A DNA stretch of 35,111 nt from Williamsoniiplasma lucivorax ATCC 49196 (GCF_000518285.1 NZ_JADH01000015.1:1-35111), one strand, 5' to 3'; counted from the first letter of the stretch, positions 9,427-18,394 are shown. Notes: generated by a model not told the origin, from the letters alone. Program-made: numbers and translations.

Positions 9427-9795
9427 CTATAATACTTCTGGAGCTAAAGAAGCAATTTTAACAAAACCAGCTTCCTTAACTTCTCTCGCAATTGGGCCAA
9501 AGATACGAGTTCCACGTGGGTTCTTATCTTCTTTAACTAACACAACTGCATTTTCTGAGAATTTGATGTATGTTCCATCATCTCTTCTCAATTCTCTTTT
9601 TGTACGCACAATAACAGCTTTCACAACTGTTCCTTTTTTAACAGCACTGTTTGGTGCTGCAGCAATCACTGAACAAACAATAATATCGCCAATACCTGTG
9701 AATTTACGCACAGATCCACCTAAATTACGAATCACACGAACTTGTTTAGCGCCTGAATTATCAGCGACGTTTAATACGGATAAATTTTGAATCAT
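9427..9795 (-). CDS. rplN: 50S ribosomal protein L14
   Basis: This 122-aa protein has the strongly conserved L14 features: [20 protein letters not shown] near the start and [24 protein letters not shown]-type ending. L14 lies at the subunit interface. Length is exactly that of the family. It is the first gene of the classical spc operon, but here it follows rpsQ by 11 nt with no terminator, so S10 and spc form one run. Confidence 0.97.
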   Translation of the reverse strand: MIQNLSVLNVADNSGAKQVRVIRNLGGSVRKFTGIGDIIVCSVIAAAPNSAVKKGTVVKAVIVRTKRELRRDDGTYIKFSENAVVLVKEDKNPRGTRIFGPIAREVKEAGFVKIASLAPEVL

Positions 9796-9806
9796 CTCTT
9801 AATCTC

Positions 9807-10064
9807 CTATAAAACTGCTTTTTCTATAACTTTGACTAAACGGAAGTTTTTAGTTTTTGATAATGGACGTGTTTCCATAATTTCCACTTTATCTCCGATT
9901 TTTGCTACTTGTTGTTCGTCATGTGCTTTATATTTTTTAGAATATTTAACACGTTTTTTGTAAATTGGGTGATTTTTGTAAGTTTCGACTAAAACAATAA
10001 TAGTTTTGTCCATTTTGTCTGATACAACTTTACCAGCTAATACTTTACGGCTATTTCTTTCCAT
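9807..10064 (-). CDS. rpsQ: 30S ribosomal protein S17
   Basis: This 85-aa protein shows the S17 pattern [19 protein letters not shown] and [15 protein letters not shown]17 binds the 5' domain of 16S rRNA early in assembly. Its ATG overlaps the rpmC stop by one base (TAATG), which implies translational coupling. Length is normal. Confidence 0.97.
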   Translation of the reverse strand: MERNSRKVLAGKVVSDKMDKTIIVLVETYKNHPIYKKRVKYSKKYKAHDEQQVAKIGDKVEIMETRPLSKTKNFRLVKVIEKAVL

Positions 10065-10483
10065 TATTCTTTAGTCCCTTCTTCTTTGTTTGTGTCAACG
10101 TCTGCGTTAGCCATAGCTGCTTCAATTGCATCCATGTCTGGAGTTGCTCCAAACTGTTCAGCTTGAAGTTTTTCCATTTGCTCACGTTGTTTTTGGCGTA
10201 CTTTTTTTCCTGATTGCTCAGCGTTTTCAACGGCTTGGTAATAATCACCTTTGACGTTGATGTTTGTGTTTTCTCCAGCTCTTCTCTTCTCAGATAAAAC
10301 TAGTTCAACTCGGGCAATTTCTTTTTTCAAATTGGAAATGCGGTGAGTTTGTTCTAGACTACCAACAGCTGCTTGGAATTTTAAAGCAAATAGTTCTGCT
10401 CTTTTATTTTCACTAATTTGGATTAGATCAATTACTGTTGAACTTCTTAATGTTTCCATTTCGCTTAATTGTTTTTTAGCCAT
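10064..10483 (-). CDS. rpmC: 50S ribosomal protein L29, with a long C-terminal extension
   Basis: L29 lies by the peptide exit tunnel, near the trigger-factor docking site. The first 70 or so residues carry the family core ([16 protein letters not shown]-like motif followed by [15 protein letters not shown]). The protein is 139 aa, twice the usual 65. The added half is charged and probably helical at first ([20 protein letters not shown]), then acidic ([19 protein letters not shown]). Long L29 proteins are known in several mollicutes. Its start overlaps the rplP stop (ATGGCTAA), and its stop overlaps the rpsQ start, so the three genes are coupled. Confidence 0.95.
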   Translation of the reverse strand: MAKKQLSEMETLRSSTVIDLIQISENKRAELFALKFQAAVGSLEQTHRISNLKKEIARVELVLSEKRRAGENTNINVKGDYYQAVENAEQSGKKVRQKQREQMEKLQAEQFGATPDMDAIEAAMANADVDTNKEEGTKE

Positions 10484-10895
10484 TTAACTCACCTCTTTTC
10501 ACAAATTTACATTTGATTGGAAGTTTATGCATTGCTAATCGTAATGCTTCACGAGCGATTTCTTCACTCACACCAGCGATTTCAAACATAACTGTTCCTT
10601 TTTTAACAACTGCTGCTCAGATTTCTGGGTTTCCTTTTCCAGATCCCATACGAACTTCAGCTGGTTTTCTTGTTAATGACATATGTGGGAAAATTCTTAC
10701 TCAAACTTTTCCATCACGTTTCATATAACGAGTCATTGCAATACGAGCTGCTTCGATTTGGTGGTCATCAATTCATGCACCATCTAGTGCCATTAAACCA
10801 AATTCACCAAAATCAACTTTTTTAGCCCCTTTTGCTTTTCCTTCATAACTAACACGGTGAGGCTTACGATATTTAGTTCTTTTTGGTATCAACAT
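10476..10895 (-). CDS. rplP: 50S ribosomal protein L16
   Basis: This 139-aa protein begins [14 protein letters not shown] and contains [19 protein letters not shown] plus [18 protein letters not shown], all signatures of L16. It contacts the A-site tRNA near the peptidyl-transferase centre. Two or more Trp codons are TGA, so it is fragmented in the standard code. The ATG at 10895 lies inside the 3' end of rpsC, a 23-nt overlap, with AAGGAGG 11 nt upstream. It ends 8 nt inside rpmC. Confidence 0.96.
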
Positions 10896-11634
10896 GGTGA
10901 TCTCTGCCTCCTTTATTAGTTCATTTTTTATCAGCAAATTTGTTATCACGTGGTTTGAAATCACGTGATTCGTTATCACGACTAGCAGCATTTTTTTCAA
11001 ATACTTCTCCGTGGTTAACTCAAACTTTTACACCAATTTGTCCATATGTAGTTTTTGCTTCATATAATGCATAATCAATGTTTGATCTTAAAGTTGTTAG
11101 TGGTACTGAACCTTCTAAATATCCTTCAGTACGAGCCATTTCAACTCCACCTAATCTTCCTGAAACAGTGGTTTTAATTCCTTTTACTCCATGAGATTTA
11201 AGTGCACGACGAATCGCAACTTTTTGCACAGTTCTGAATGAAGCACGGTTAGTAATTTGTTCTCCAATTCAACGAGCAATTAATGTTGCATTGCCATCTG
11301 GGTTATCAATAGCCACAACTTTAATGTTCACTACTGCTTTACGGTTTTTTTCAATTTTTCTAACTGCTAATGTAATGTCTTCTAAACGTTTGTTGTTTTC
11401 CCCCATTACAATAACTGGACGAGCAGATTTGATAATTAATTTAATATCTTTAGTTGTTCTTTCGATATCAATTTTTGCCACAGCGGCGTTGTTTAACATT
11501 TTTAATAATGTTTGACGAATTTTGATATCTTGATTCAATCATTTAACATATTGATCTTTTTCTGCATATCAGCGACCTTCTCATTGTCTAACAATACCAA
11601 GGCGCAACGCATTAGGTGATACTTTTTGTCCCAT
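10873..11634 (-). CDS. rpsC: 30S ribosomal protein S3, with a charged C-terminal tail
   Basis: S3 lines the mRNA entry channel and has helicase activity with S4 and S5. The frame starts [14 protein letters not shown] and contains the KH domain and [20 protein letters not shown]. It is 253 aa against about 218 in Bacillus. After the usual end (VWVNHGEVF) comes a tail of about 35 residues with repeated Arg-Asp-Asn motifs ([15 protein letters not shown]) and a TGA-encoded Trp. The tail runs 23 nt into rplP, so the coding sequences overlap in two frames. The frame was followed codon by codon to TAA at 10873-10875. Confidence 0.95.
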
Positions 11635-11645
11635 TTCTACTCCTC

Positions 11646-11981
11646 CTATTTAACATCACTTACAATGATTGTAATGTGACTTGTTCTTTTTAAAATTTCA
11701 TAAGCACGTCCATGTGCTCTTGGTCTAAAACGCTTTAGTGTTGGACCTTCGTTAACATAAACTGTTTTAACAAATAATTTGTCGGCTTCCATTCCGTTAT
11801 TATTAACTGCGTTTGCAATTGCTGAGTTTAATAATTTTAAAACCGGTTCTGAAGCTGTTTTGTTCATGTTGTTTAGAATTGCAATAGCTTGTGCTACTGG
11901 CTTTGTTCTGATTGTATCTACTACTAATCTAGCTTTTCTAGGAGAGATACGAATCATGCTTAATTGTGCTTTTGCTTCCAT
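11646..11981 (-). CDS. rplV: 50S ribosomal protein L22
   Basis: This 111-aa protein shows the L22 patterns [18 protein letters not shown] and [21 protein letters not shown]22 lines the exit tunnel; its loop region is a known site of macrolide resistance mutations in other species. Length is normal, and the gene lies 9 nt after rpsS and 11 nt before rpsC. Confidence 0.97.
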   Translation of the reverse strand: MEAKAQLSMIRISPRKARLVVDTIRTKPVAQAIAILNNMNKTASEPVLKLLNSAIANAVNNNGMEADKLFVKTVYVNEGPTLKRFRPRAHGRAYEILKRTSHITIIVSDVK

Positions 11982-11990
11982 CTTAATCTC

Positions 11991-12257
11991 CTATTTTTTA
12001 CCTTTGTCATCACCATGACCACCGAATTTACGCGTTGGGGCAAATTCTCCTAATTTGTGTCCAACCATATCTTCAGTGACGTACACTGGGATAAATTCTT
12101 TCCCGTTGTAGACACCAAATGTATGTCCGATGAACTCAGGGAAAATTGTTGATCTACGTGATCAAGTTTTAATTACTTCTTTTTTAGCACCCATTGCTTC
12201 TACTTTTTTAAATAAGTAATCATCAGCGAATGGACCTTTTTTTAATGATCTTGCCAT
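11991..12257 (-). CDS. rpsS: 30S ribosomal protein S19
   Basis: This 88-aa protein begins [15 protein letters not shown] and contains [20 protein letters not shown] and [13 protein letters not shown]19 forms a complex with S13 in the 30S head near the A site. A TGA Trp occurs in IKTWSRRST, which explains why the gene is missed in the standard code. Spacing is 14 nt from rplB and 9 nt to rplV. Confidence 0.97.
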
Positions 12258-12271
12258 ATCTATTTTCCTCC

Positions 12272-13111
12272 CTACTTAGTTCTTCTTCTTACAATTAATT
12301 TTTGTGATGCTTTTTTCTTATCACGAGTTTGCACTCCTAGTGCAGCTTTTCCTCATGGAGTGACAGGTTTCTTACGTCCAATTGGTGTACGTCCTTCTCC
12401 CCCTCCATGTGGGTGATCATTTGGGTTCATCACTGAACCACGAACTGTTGGACGAACACCTTTTCAACGGTTACGTCCAGCTTTTCCTCAGTTTACTAAG
12501 TTGCGTTCTTCATTTCCAACTTCACCGATTGTTGCATAACATTCAGCTAAAACTTTTCTTACTTCTCCTGAACCAAGACGTAATGTGACATATTTCCCAT
12601 CATCATCTTTTCCAAGAATTTGGATTGATGAACCTGCACTACGTGCCATTTGACCACCTTTTCCAGGTCTTAATTCAACGTTGTGAATTAAAGTTCCTTC
12701 AGGAATGTTTTTTAGTGGAGCTGCATTACCAACTTTAATGTCAGCATGTTCACCAGCAACCACTTTCATTCCCACTTCCATTCCTTTTGCAAAGAGAATG
12801 TAGCGTTTTTCTCCATCAACATAATTAATTAATGAGATAAATGCGTTACGGTTTGGATCGTATTCAATTGTTGAAATTGTTCCAGCAACGTCTAGTTTGT
12901 TACGTTTGAAGTCAATAACACGGTACTTACGTTTGTGCCCACCACCTTGGTGACGAGTTGTAATATGACCATGGTTATTTCTTCCACCATTACTTTTTAA
13001 TGGTTTTAATAATGATTTTTCAGGAGTATCTGTTGTTAATACTTTGCTGTAATCAATAGTTGTCATATTTCTGCGACCATTCGTGGTCGCTTTATATTTT
13101 TTGATTGCCAT
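12272..13111 (-). CDS. rplB: 50S ribosomal protein L2
   Basis: This 279-aa protein has [12 protein letters not shown], then [22 protein letters not shown], the [14 protein letters not shown] core and the C-terminal signature [19 protein letters not shown]2 is needed for subunit joining and peptidyl transfer. Trp residues such as those in NWGKAGRNRWKGV are TGA. Length is standard. The 62-nt gap to rplW is the widest inside the operon and holds only a Shine-Dalgarno. Confidence 0.97.
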
Positions 13112-13173
13112 ATTTTATCCCTTTCTATATAGCTTGTGATTTACAATAATTTATCTATTTTGGGCAGATTTTT

Positions 13174-13458
13174 CTATAAATCGTTTAATACGTCTAATGA
13201 CTCACCATCTTTTAAAGTGATGATTGCTTTTTTATAAGCATTTGTTTTCCCAACAAAACGTCCCATTTTCTTTTCTTTTCCATCATAGTTTGCGGTACGA
13301 ATTGATTTTGTTTTAACTTCGAAAATTTGTTCGAAAGCTCTTTTAATTTCAGTTTTAGTTGCACGTTTGTCAACTTTGAATGTGTAAACACCATTTGCAT
13401 GTCCCATAAATGACTTTTCAGTTAAAACTGGTTTTTTAATAATTTCTGTAATATGCAT
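13174..13458 (-). CDS. rplW: 50S ribosomal protein L23
   Basis: This 94-aa protein has the L23 pattern [12 protein letters not shown] and [20 protein letters not shown]23 sits at the tunnel exit and is the docking site for trigger factor and SRP. Its ATG shares a base with the rplD stop (TAATG), which indicates coupled translation. Length is normal. Confidence 0.97.
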   Translation of the reverse strand: MHITEIIKKPVLTEKSFMGHANGVYTFKVDKRATKTEIKRAFEQIFEVKTKSIRTANYDGKEKKMGRFVGKTNAYKKAIITLKDGESLDVLNDL

Positions 13459-14084
13459 TATGCGTACACCTCCTCAACAGCCATAGCCGCTTCTTCTGTA
13501 ATTAATAATTTAGTTGCGTTTAATAAATCAAAAACATTTAATTGTTTGGTGTTGATTGTTTTTAAACCTGCGATATTATTTGCTGATTTGATGACTAAGT
13601 CTTCTTTTTCTTTAGTCACGATTAATACTTTTTGATCATCCATTTGAAGGTTTTTCATAACTTCAACCATTTCTTTAGTTGATGGTTTTGAAAATTCAAA
13701 TTTGTCGACAATAACTAAGTTTGCTTCTTTAGCTTTTAGCGATAATGCTGATTTGAAAGCTAAAGCTCTAACTTTTTTATTTACTTGTTTTGAGTAGTTG
13801 ATGTCTGGTGTTGGACCAAAAACAACTCCCCCCCCTCTTCATTGAGGTGAACGGATTGACCCTTGACGAGCACGTCCTGTTCCCTTTTGTCTTCAAGGTT
13901 TACGTCCCCCACCTCTAACTTCGGCACGGGTTTTAACTTTTCTTGTTCCTTGTCTTAATGCAGCTTGTTGAGAAACAACTGTATCATAAATTGCTTGTTG
14001 ATGAGGTTCAATTCCTCAAACATTATCATTTAAAGTAATGTCTTTAGTTTTTGTCCCTTGAACATTTAAAACTTGTAATTTCAT
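13458..14084 (-). CDS. rplD: 50S ribosomal protein L4
   Basis: This 208-aa protein begins [16 protein letters not shown] and contains the loop motif [20 protein letters not shown] followed by [21 protein letters not shown]4 binds 23S rRNA and lines the exit tunnel; in some bacteria it also represses the S10 operon. Three TGA Trp codons split the frame in standard reading. Spacing to rplC is 11 nt, with a GGAGG ribosome binding site. Confidence 0.97.
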
Positions 14085-14095
14085 ATTGTTCCTCC

Positions 14096-14914
14096 TTACT
14101 CAGCACTTTCTTCAGTTGCAGCTGGTTCAGCTGCAACTGGATTAGTTGCTTCCTCTGTTGGTTCAACTGTTGGTTCTGTTGCGGCAATTGTTGGTTCAAC
14201 AACTGCTTCAACTTTTGGTTCAACTGCTTCAACTTTTGGTTCAGCAACTTTTTGTGCTTCTTTTCTAATTAATAATTCTGCTGCTGCATTGGCTTTTAGA
14301 CCTTTAACATTTTGTTTAACTTGAACAAATTGTCCTTTTGGTCCAGGAATTGATCCTTTAATTAACATAATGTTGTTCGCAAGATCGATTGAAACAACTT
14401 CCAAGTTTTGGATTGTTCTTTTCGCATGTCCCATATGTCCAGGCATTTTCTTTGATTTGAAAATACGGTTAATAATGGCTCCCATTGAACCAGTTCCACG
14501 GTGGTATCCTGATCCATGACCCATTGGTCCTCTTGCATAGTTATGTCTTTTAATTGACCCTTGAAAACCTTTTCCTTTTGATGTTCCTGTTACGTCGACT
14601 AATTGACCAGCCTCAAAGATGTCAGTGGCAACAACTTGTTGTCCTTGCTCAAATCCATCCATGTTTCTGATTTCTTTTACGAAGCGCTTAGGTGCGGAAT
14701 TGGCTTTTTTAAAGTGGCCAGTTTCGGGTTTGTTTACTAAGTTAGCTCTTTTGTCTTGAACTCCTAATTGAAGTGCGATGTATCCATCTTTTTCAAGAGT
14801 TTTAACTTGTAAAACAGTGTTTGGTAAAACTTCAACGATTGTAACAGGGATTAAACGTCCATCTGTTGCAAAAACTTGAGTCATTTCTACCTTACGTCCT
14901 AAGATTCCTTTCAT
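14096..14914 (-). CDS. rplC: 50S ribosomal protein L3, with an acidic repeat tail
   Basis: L3 nucleates 50S assembly. The core (residues 1-218) shows [36 protein letters not shown] and [17 protein letters not shown]. The protein is 272 aa, about 60 more than usual. Residues 219-272 form a Pro/Ala/Glu/Val/Thr-rich tail with EPKVEAV units. Two perfect tandem copies of a 21-bp sequence (14201-14221 and 14222-14242) encode part of it. Such tails are thought to be disordered, and L3 extensions occur in other mollicutes. The gene begins 43 nt after rpsJ. Confidence 0.95.
   Translation of the reverse strand: MKGILGRKVEMTQVFATDGRLIPVTIVEVLPNTVLQVKTLEKDGYIALQLGVQDKRANLVNKPETGHFKKANSAPKRFVKEIRNMDGFEQGQQVVATDIFEAGQLVDVTGTSKGKGFQGSIKRHNYARGPMGHGSGYHRGTGSMGAIINRIFKSKKMPGHMGHAKRTIQNLEVVSIDLANNIMLIKGSIPGPKGQFVQVKQNVKGLKANAAAELLIRKEAQKVAEPKVEAVEPKVEAVVEPTIAATEPTVEPTEEATNPVAAEPAATEESAE
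14201..14242. repeat. Perfect 21-bp tandem repeat inside rplC
   Basis: Two adjacent identical copies, 14201-14221 and 14222-14242, encode the repeated EPKVEAV motif in the L3 tail. The unit is a multiple of three, so copy-number change would alter tail length without shifting the frame. Confidence 0.8.
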
Positions 14915-14957
14915 TTTTTTATCCTCCTAATGATAATCATGTATACTTTGTTGTCTT

Positions 14958-15266
14958 CTAAAGTTTAATCTCAATATCAACACCAGCTGGTAATTGAACT
15001 CTTTTTAGAGTGTCGATTGTTGTTGGTGTAGCGTTTAGAATTTCTAGTAATCTTTTGTGTGTTCTCATTTCGAATTGTTCACGTGAATCTTTATATTTGT
15101 GAACAGCACGAAGAATAGTAATGATTTGTTTGTCAGTTGGTAAAGGTATTGGTCCACGAACTTTCGCTCCAGTTCCTTCAGCAGCTTCGATGATTTTAAT
15201 GATGCTTTGATCCACAATTGCGTGGTCGTAGCCTTTGATTTTGATTCTCATTTTTTGTTCTGCCAT
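14958..15266 (-). CDS. rpsJ: 30S ribosomal protein S10
   Basis: This 102-aa protein has the S10 patterns [28 protein letters not shown] and [12 protein letters not shown]10 works in the 30S head and doubles as transcription factor NusE. It is the first gene of the operon. A longer frame up to 15338 is open, but the ATG at 15266 has AAGGAG seven bases upstream and matches the family start. Confidence 0.97.
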   Translation of the reverse strand: MAEQKMRIKIKGYDHAIVDQSIIKIIEAAEGTGAKVRGPIPLPTDKQIITILRAVHKYKDSREQFEMRTHKRLLEILNATPTTIDTLKRVQLPAGVDIEIKL

Positions 15267-15618
15267 AGTATCTCTCCTTTTTTTACAATGTATTTGTTTC
15301 AACGACAACCATTTCCAGTGTGTTGTGATTGAGCACACAAAATATACATGTAATCAATAGTTTAACTTATTTTTATAGATAAAACAATATCTATTCAGAA
15401 ATCGTTTTAATAAGTAATCCTTATCAAACTAAATTAAGCTGTTTATTATCACGAAAACTTATATAAAGTGGTTGAAAAAATAACCATCTTTCTATAAAGT
15501 TAAAATTGTGGAGTATAGTACTTCTTATCAACATTTATAAATTGTAATATTTTAAAAATTAATTGAAAAAAATACTTGTATAAGGAGGATTCTGCTCTTA
15601 TATGAAAAGGAAAAAATT
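15267..15618. promoter_or_regulatory. Divergent control region between rpsJ and the AEC carrier gene
   Basis: This 352-nt non-coding region must hold the promoter of the ribosomal operon (minus) and that of the AEC gene (plus). On the minus strand, TTGTTT and TAAACT with 17-nt spacing are a weak candidate near 15360-15390. A hairpin, GTGTG...CACAC (about 15319-15339), lies in the rpsJ leader. On the plus strand, TTGAAA (15472-15477) and TATAAA (15493-15498) are 15 nt apart, also weak. No promoter is certain. Confidence 0.35.
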
Positions 15619-15640
15619 ATGAATTTTTATTCAGAAATAA
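15602..15640 (+). CDS. Possible 12-codon leader ORF overlapping the AEC start
   Basis: ATG at 15602 opens a frame reading MKRKKLWIFIQK, with TGA as Trp, and stops at TAA 15638-15640, inside the first codons of the AEC gene in another frame. The strongest Shine-Dalgarno nearby, AAGGAGG (15582-15588), is 13 nt before this ATG but 30 nt before the AEC ATG. It may be a translational leader, or simply chance. Confidence 0.25.
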
Positions 15641-16830
15641 CTACTTCAGGGCAAGCTATTGGTAATGCCTTGAGTAGTCTACTCTTTTGAGGAACTATTC
15701 TAGCCGCAACATTTGTTATTGGTTTAGGATGATTTATTCAAAAGAAAAAAATATTTAAAGAAGGTTGAGAACAACCACTTGTTAAAACACTAGTGATGAT
15801 TGGTTTACCTGCTTTGATCTTTAATTCATTTATGAAAGATATTTCAACTGAACATATCGTTAATATGCTTATGTTAATGCTTGCGGGAGTTATTTTCTTC
15901 TTTGCAATGTCAGTTGGAGCAAAATATTTATATATTAATAAAAGTAAATCAATTCAAGACACTTTATCAATGTGTATCGCTTTTGGATCAACAATTTATT
16001 TTGGGGTACCAATTGTAAAAGCGGTTTTTCCAAATAACATACCAGATGTTGAACAAGCAGCTAATATGTTTAATGTTGGTTTTTGATTATTTATGTGTTC
16101 ATGAGCTTTATTTGTTATTAAAAAACCAGTTGCTGGAATGGGACTTGATGGTAACAAATTAAAAGCTAAAGACACAAATGGTCAAGTTGTTGCCTTAGAA
16201 AATTATAAGGTGAAATGAACAGATATTAAAGGGGTTATTTTAACACCAATTATTATCTCGTTAATTGCTGGATTCACACTTTGAATTCTACAATTAATTC
16301 CAGGAATTAAGGTTATTCATGTCACAGGTAGTGGGTGAAATACATTGGCAGGAATAAAAGATGGTTATTATTCAGTCACTAGACTAGATGCTTTAATTCC
16401 AGGGTTGGCTATGATTCTAAATCTTTTAGGAGCATTACCAACACCACTTGCTTGATTAGCAGTTGGAGCAATTATTGGTAAAACTAATTTTAAAGAAGCA
16501 ATTCAAAATAAATTAGTTTGATGAACAGTTGTTCTAAGAAATTTATTAACACCAATTGTATCATTTGTCATTATTATCATTTTTGCAGCAATTGGACATG
16601 CGAGTGGCGGATTTAGTATCAACCGTATCGATTTTGTAGTTGCTGTTATGATGGCTGCTTCCCCAATTGCCACCACAATTGTCAGTTATGCAATTCTGTA
16701 CAACAAAGAAAAAGAATTAGCATCACTATCGACATCACTATCAACAGTATCTGCTGCAGTAACAATGCCGTTATGAACTATCATTGCTGTTTTCTCAGCC
16801 TATGAATTTGGTTTTGTGGCTGCCATTTAA
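15619..16830 (+). CDS. AEC-family (auxin efflux carrier-like) membrane transporter
   Basis: This 403-aa protein looks like a secondary carrier of the AEC family. It has about ten hydrophobic segments, with an N-terminal helix from residue 17, and the family-like stretches LVMIGLPALIFNSF and AASPIATTIVSYAILYNK near the end. In other bacteria AEC members export or import organic acids such as malate; the substrate here cannot be predicted. The ATG at 15619 has AAAAGGA seven bases upstream. TGA Trp codons break the frame in the standard code. The gene stands alone, divergent from the ribosomal operon, and ends at a strong terminator. Confidence 0.8.
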
Positions 16831-16855
16831 AACTTAATTTAAAGCTTTAAAAACT

Positions 16856-16892
16856 AAAATTACAACCTTAAAAAGTTGTAATTTTTTATTTT
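16856..16892 (+). terminator. Terminator of the AEC carrier gene
   Basis: AAAATTACAAC (16856-16866) pairs perfectly with GTTGTAATTTT (16875-16885), followed by a T-rich run. It lies 25 nt after the stop codon. Confidence 0.85.
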
Positions 16893-16902
16893 GTAAATAA
16901 AA

Positions 16903-16922
16903 AAGTCTTATTAGCAAGACTT
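16903..16922 (-). terminator. Terminator of the arsR/Cys-rich ORF unit
   Basis: AAGTCTT (16903-16909) pairs with AAGACTT (16916-16922); on the minus strand it is followed by TTTTTT. It closes the small arsR operon and stands back to back with the AEC terminator. Confidence 0.75.
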
Positions 16923-16960
16923 ATTTGGCATAGATTTGTTTTGTGTTGGCAAAACAAGCA

Positions 16961-16987
16961 CTAGCAGCATCCGCAATCTGGACACAT
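16961..16987 (-). CDS. Cys-rich micro-ORF after arsR (8 codons, possibly 21 with a +1 shift)
   Basis: ATG at 16987 follows AGGAGG by five bases, a very good ribosome binding site placed right after the arsR stop. The frame reads MCPDCGCC and stops at TAG (16961-16963), with Cys at 2, 5, 7 and 8. If one base is skipped at the TAG, the frame continues SACFANTKQIYAK and ends at TAA (16921-16923), exactly at the terminator stem. This would be a 21-aa peptide with five Cys. The sequence may contain a true indel, a sequencing error, or a real short peptide. The function is unknown; thiol binding of a metal or metalloid sensed by ArsR is an inference. Confidence 0.45.
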   Translation of the reverse strand: MCPDCGCC

Positions 16988-16996
16988 AAGAACCTC

Positions 16997-17284
16997 CTAT
17001 TGATTACCCACTTCATTTAAAAAGTGGCGTAATTTGCTAAATTTAGTTAGGTCAAAATCATAAATTTTTAAAGTACCTTCTTTGATTACTTTAACAAAAC
17101 CAACTTCTTCTAAAAATTTCATGTGATAAGAAAGTGTTGGTTGGGTGATGTGCAATTCTTTTAATAAATTTCTCGCACATAAACAATCAAATGACTTTGA
17201 TGTTAATAATTCAACAATTTTTAATCTGGTTGGATCAGATAAAACTTTAAACATCAAAGCATAATCATCATAATTGTATTCCAT
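16997..17284 (-). CDS. ArsR/SmtB-family metalloregulator with a Cys-x-Cys motif
   Basis: This 95-aa winged-helix repressor has the family start FKVLSDPTRLKIVELL and the recognition helix ITQPTLSYHMKFLEEVGFV. Cys34 and Cys36 (DCLCA) occupy the place of the arsenic-sensing ELCVCDL motif of E. coli ArsR, so As(III), Sb(III) or a soft metal is the likely signal. The ATG at 17284 has AGGAGG six bases upstream; a longer frame to 17350 would overlap the operator and is rejected. A palindrome overlaps its promoter, so it probably represses itself. No efflux pump or arsenate reductase gene is next to it; the only partner is the Cys-rich micro-ORF. Confidence 0.88.
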   Translation of the reverse strand: MEYNYDDYALMFKVLSDPTRLKIVELLTSKSFDCLCARNLLKELHITQPTLSYHMKFLEEVGFVKVIKEGTLKIYDFDLTKFSKLRHFLNEVGNQ

Positions 17285-17319
17285 ATAATTCCTCCTAACA
17301 TGAACATAATAACATAAAC

Positions 17320-17350
17320 ATAGATAATTATCTATATTTAGACTTATCAA
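17320..17350 (-). promoter_or_regulatory. arsR promoter with palindromic operator
   Basis: On the minus strand, TTGATA (17345-17350) and TTATCT (17322-17327) lie 17 nt apart. The -10 lies inside ATAGATAATTATCTAT, a perfect 16-nt palindrome (17320-17335). A repressor bound there would block RNA polymerase. Repeated TATGTT motifs follow toward the start codon. Confidence 0.55.
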
Positions 17351-17363
17351 TATTTATTTTTAT

Positions 17364-18350
17364 TTAAAGATGCAAGTTTGGTTTTTTGGTGCAATTAAAG
17401 CGAGCAATATTTTTTTGTAAATCGCTTTGGCTTGCTTCAGTTTTGGCTGTTTTTGTAAAGATCTTTTGAATTTCTGGATTGGCGAAAAGTAAAGGAAAAT
17501 AATTAATTTTAAGAGTTTTAAAAAGTTGATTCAAATAATCAATTAATTCTGTATATTCCAATTGTTTCCCCAACTCATTAAGGGTTGCGATAATAATTTG
17601 CTCATCTTGAGTGACATTATATAAATGTCATGGTTTTAAATTAGTCTTGATGGTTTGGGAGTTTTTAATTTCATTAACTAATTGTTCCATAATTTCTTGA
17701 GCCAGTTGTTTGTTTTCTTTTTCCAAAATTAAATGTGCTTGCACATTTAAACCAAAGCTTCCTTGCAAGTAAAAAAGACTGGTTTTAAAATCAATTAAAT
17801 CTCAATTTTGAAAATGTTTATTTTCAAAATAATAAATTGTTTGATTGTGTTTATTTTGTTCAAAAGCAAAAGGCCCAGTTTTAAAATAAAGTTTAAATTT
17901 TGACTTATTTACTTGATAATTATCACTCATCCAAACACGGTTAAAATCTAAATTAATTTGATCCACAAGATTCATGTCATCAACATCCACTGGGATTGTG
18001 CTTGGTTTAAAATGTTTTAAGTTACGGTTTCTAAAAGTAAAGATTTCTTGGAGGAATTCGTTTTGAAATTTATTTTGCTGCAGAATTTTTTGTTCAAAAC
18101 TATTTTTCGATAAACAAATAATTTGTCGATCTTTTAAATAAAGTTCAAAACGAATTAAAAAATAACCAAGATGATGAAATTGGTCATGGTGGTTATTTTT
18201 ATACCTTAATGCGCGATTTCAGTTGGCACTACTCAAAATGCCACTGGCAATTTTATTTGGTAAAACTTCAAAAATTTCATCACCAATTAAATAAAGGTCA
18301 TCCTTAGTTTGTACTTCGATCAAAACTGCTTGTTCACCAATATATAACAT
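17364..18350 (-). CDS. Conserved-looking protein of unknown function, 328 aa
   Basis: The frame was followed codon by codon from ATG 18350 (AAAGGGG upstream) to TAA 17364-17366, with TGA read as Trp at several points. I do not recognise the family. The N-terminus reads MLYIGEQAVLIEVQTKDDLY, and the middle is rich in Lys, Asn and Phe. There is no signal peptide or membrane segment, so it is probably cytoplasmic. It follows alaS by 36 nt, but a terminator hairpin lies between, so it may be only weakly co-transcribed. A short tail (ARFNCTKKPNLHL) contains its only late Cys. Confidence 0.8.
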
Positions 18351-18370
18351 GATTCCCCTTTCATTTTAAA

Positions 18371-18394
18371 ACAAATAGGCATTGGCCTATTTGT
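18371..18394 (-). terminator. Terminator-like hairpin overlapping the alaS stop
   Basis: ACAAATAGGC (18371-18380) pairs perfectly with GCCTATTTGT (18385-18394) around a 4-nt loop. The alaS stop codon (18387-18389) lies inside the stem. Only a short U-rich run follows, so termination may be partial, allowing some read-through into the 328-aa gene. Confidence 0.6.

Noticed and set aside
15267-15338. Longer start for rpsJ
   Set aside because: The frame is open upstream, but the family start and a good ribosome binding site fit the ATG at 15266, and the extension looks like leader sequence.
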